A DNA stretch of 5,556 nt from Candidatus Acetothermia bacterium JdFR-50 (lineage in GTDB: Bacteria > Bipolaricaulota > Bipolaricaulia > Bipolaricaulales > Bipolaricaulaceae). This document shows positions 5,106 to 5,556 of the stretch, one piece after another. Position numbers and translations under genes: made by a program. The stretch lies in the NCBI GenBank assembly GCA_002010365.1, contig MTNL01000171.1:6091-11646 (forward strand). Reading direction: 5' to 3'. The notes under the pieces were generated by a model that made no database searches, was not told the origin of the DNA, and saw only the letters and a list, made by a program, of their open reading frames with translations. The first letter of the stretch is position 1. Every line of letters starts with the position of its first letter.

Positions 5106-5556
5106 TCCGCGGGCCCTTCCGGAGCGCTCCGACCGCCAAAAGCGAGACCGAAGCTGAAGAACGGTCCTCCAAAGCTCTCCGGCGGCCCGGGGAATTCAAC
5201 TCCCCCTGCGTCCCAGCCGGCCATTACGGTGATCAAATTCCCCGCCATCACCCTGATCCCGAACCATTCCGCAACCCAAACTTCCACGGCCACATAGGGG
5301 AGGAAAGCCCAGAGGGCCCGTGAGAGGGAAAGGTCGGAAGGGGCTTCCAGGCCATCATCGAAGGAAGCATATACGCGCGAACGAAGGAGGAGCTCGACTC
5401 CACCGCCGCCGCCCAGGAGTCCCACCGCGGCGATGAACCCCCCTTCATCCAAGACCGGGATCTCAACGATGGCCCCACCGAAGCCCATGCCTAAACGGGC
5501 CGAGCGATCCCCCTCCTGGACGGACACCTCCCCGCCGAAGCCGCCGCCCCCGAACC
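5102..5556 (-). CDS. Glycine-rich, probable outer-membrane beta-barrel protein (5' partial)
   Basis: The reading frame is open from the right edge down to a TAA stop (complement of 5102-5104), giving at least 150 residues; the N-terminus lies outside the window. I cannot assign a named family. The visible part has short segments of alternating hydrophobic and polar residues (VEIPVLDEGGFIAAVGLL, YVAVEVWVAEWFGIRVMAG) separated by glycine-rich turns, and ends with SFGLAFGG plus a charged tail. This is the look of beta-strands of an outer-membrane barrel or a surface beta-sandwich, not of a soluble enzyme. Third codon positions are mostly G or C as in the neighbours, and the frame has no interruption, which supports real coding; a GTG at 5525-5527 is an internal codon rather than an evident start. 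It converges on the aldolase gene and the stop codons overlap, leaving no space for a separate terminator. Confidence 0.72.
   Translation of the reverse strand, partial: FGGGGFGGEVSVQEGDRSARLGMGFGGAIVEIPVLDEGGFIAAVGLLGGGGGVELLLRSRVYASFDDGLEAPSDLSLSRALWAFLPYVAVEVWVAEWFGIRVMAGNLITVMAGWDAGGVEFPGPPESFGGPFFSFGLAFGGRSAPEGPAD

Noticed and set aside
1..5556. CRISPR array, tRNA or rRNA genes, insertion sequence, toxin-antitoxin or defence genes
   Set aside because: No repeated spacer-like units, transposase motifs, terminal inverted repeats or tRNA cloverleaf signals were seen in the short gaps between genes; nearly all sequence is accounted for by the listed coding regions.

Overview
This window is a compact, GC-rich (roughly 60 % by eye) bacterial chromosome segment that is almost fully coding. 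Five complete protein genes of recognisable family and one small unrecognised gene lie on the plus strand; a seventh gene enters from the right edge on the minus strand. Several features suggest a thermophilic or deep-branching anaerobic bacterium: a 60-residue single-cluster ferredoxin of the Thermotoga type, an adenosylhomocysteinase of the short Thermotoga/archaeal type without the usual C-terminal tail, and frequent candidate TTG starts. The minus-strand protein looks like an outer-membrane beta-barrel, which favours a diderm. A Bipolaricaulota/Acetothermia-like or Thermotogota-like host would fit, but this is a guess from family resemblance, not a placement.

Left part (1-1640): the C-terminal half of a ClC chloride channel/antiporter with a CBS pair ends at 1015. 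Four bases later comes a good sigma70-like promoter whose -10 box lies inside a 13-bp palindrome. It precedes a 57-residue, Arg/Glu/Leu-rich predicted helical protein with a near-consensus ribosome binding site. The ferredoxin follows with its own promoter, a strong ribosome binding site and a textbook intrinsic terminator.

Middle and right part (1625-5105): a tight four-gene run of patatin-like hydrolase, EamA-family transporter, adenosylhomocysteinase (ahcY) and class II aldolase, with gaps of 8, 12 and -4 bases, probably one operon. AhcY removes the S-adenosylhomocysteine left by methyltransferases. The overlapping class II aldolase could belong to the same salvage network for SAM by-products (methylthioribulose-1-phosphate or 5-deoxyribulose-1-phosphate cleavage), which is the most interesting functional hypothesis here. 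The transporter and lipase-like protein have no evident substrate link. The patatin gene starts directly behind the ferredoxin terminator with no clear promoter, so how the operon is expressed is open.

Far right (5102-5556): a glycine-rich minus-strand gene converges on the aldolase, and the two stop codons overlap. No RNA genes, CRISPR array, insertion sequence or attachment site was seen.
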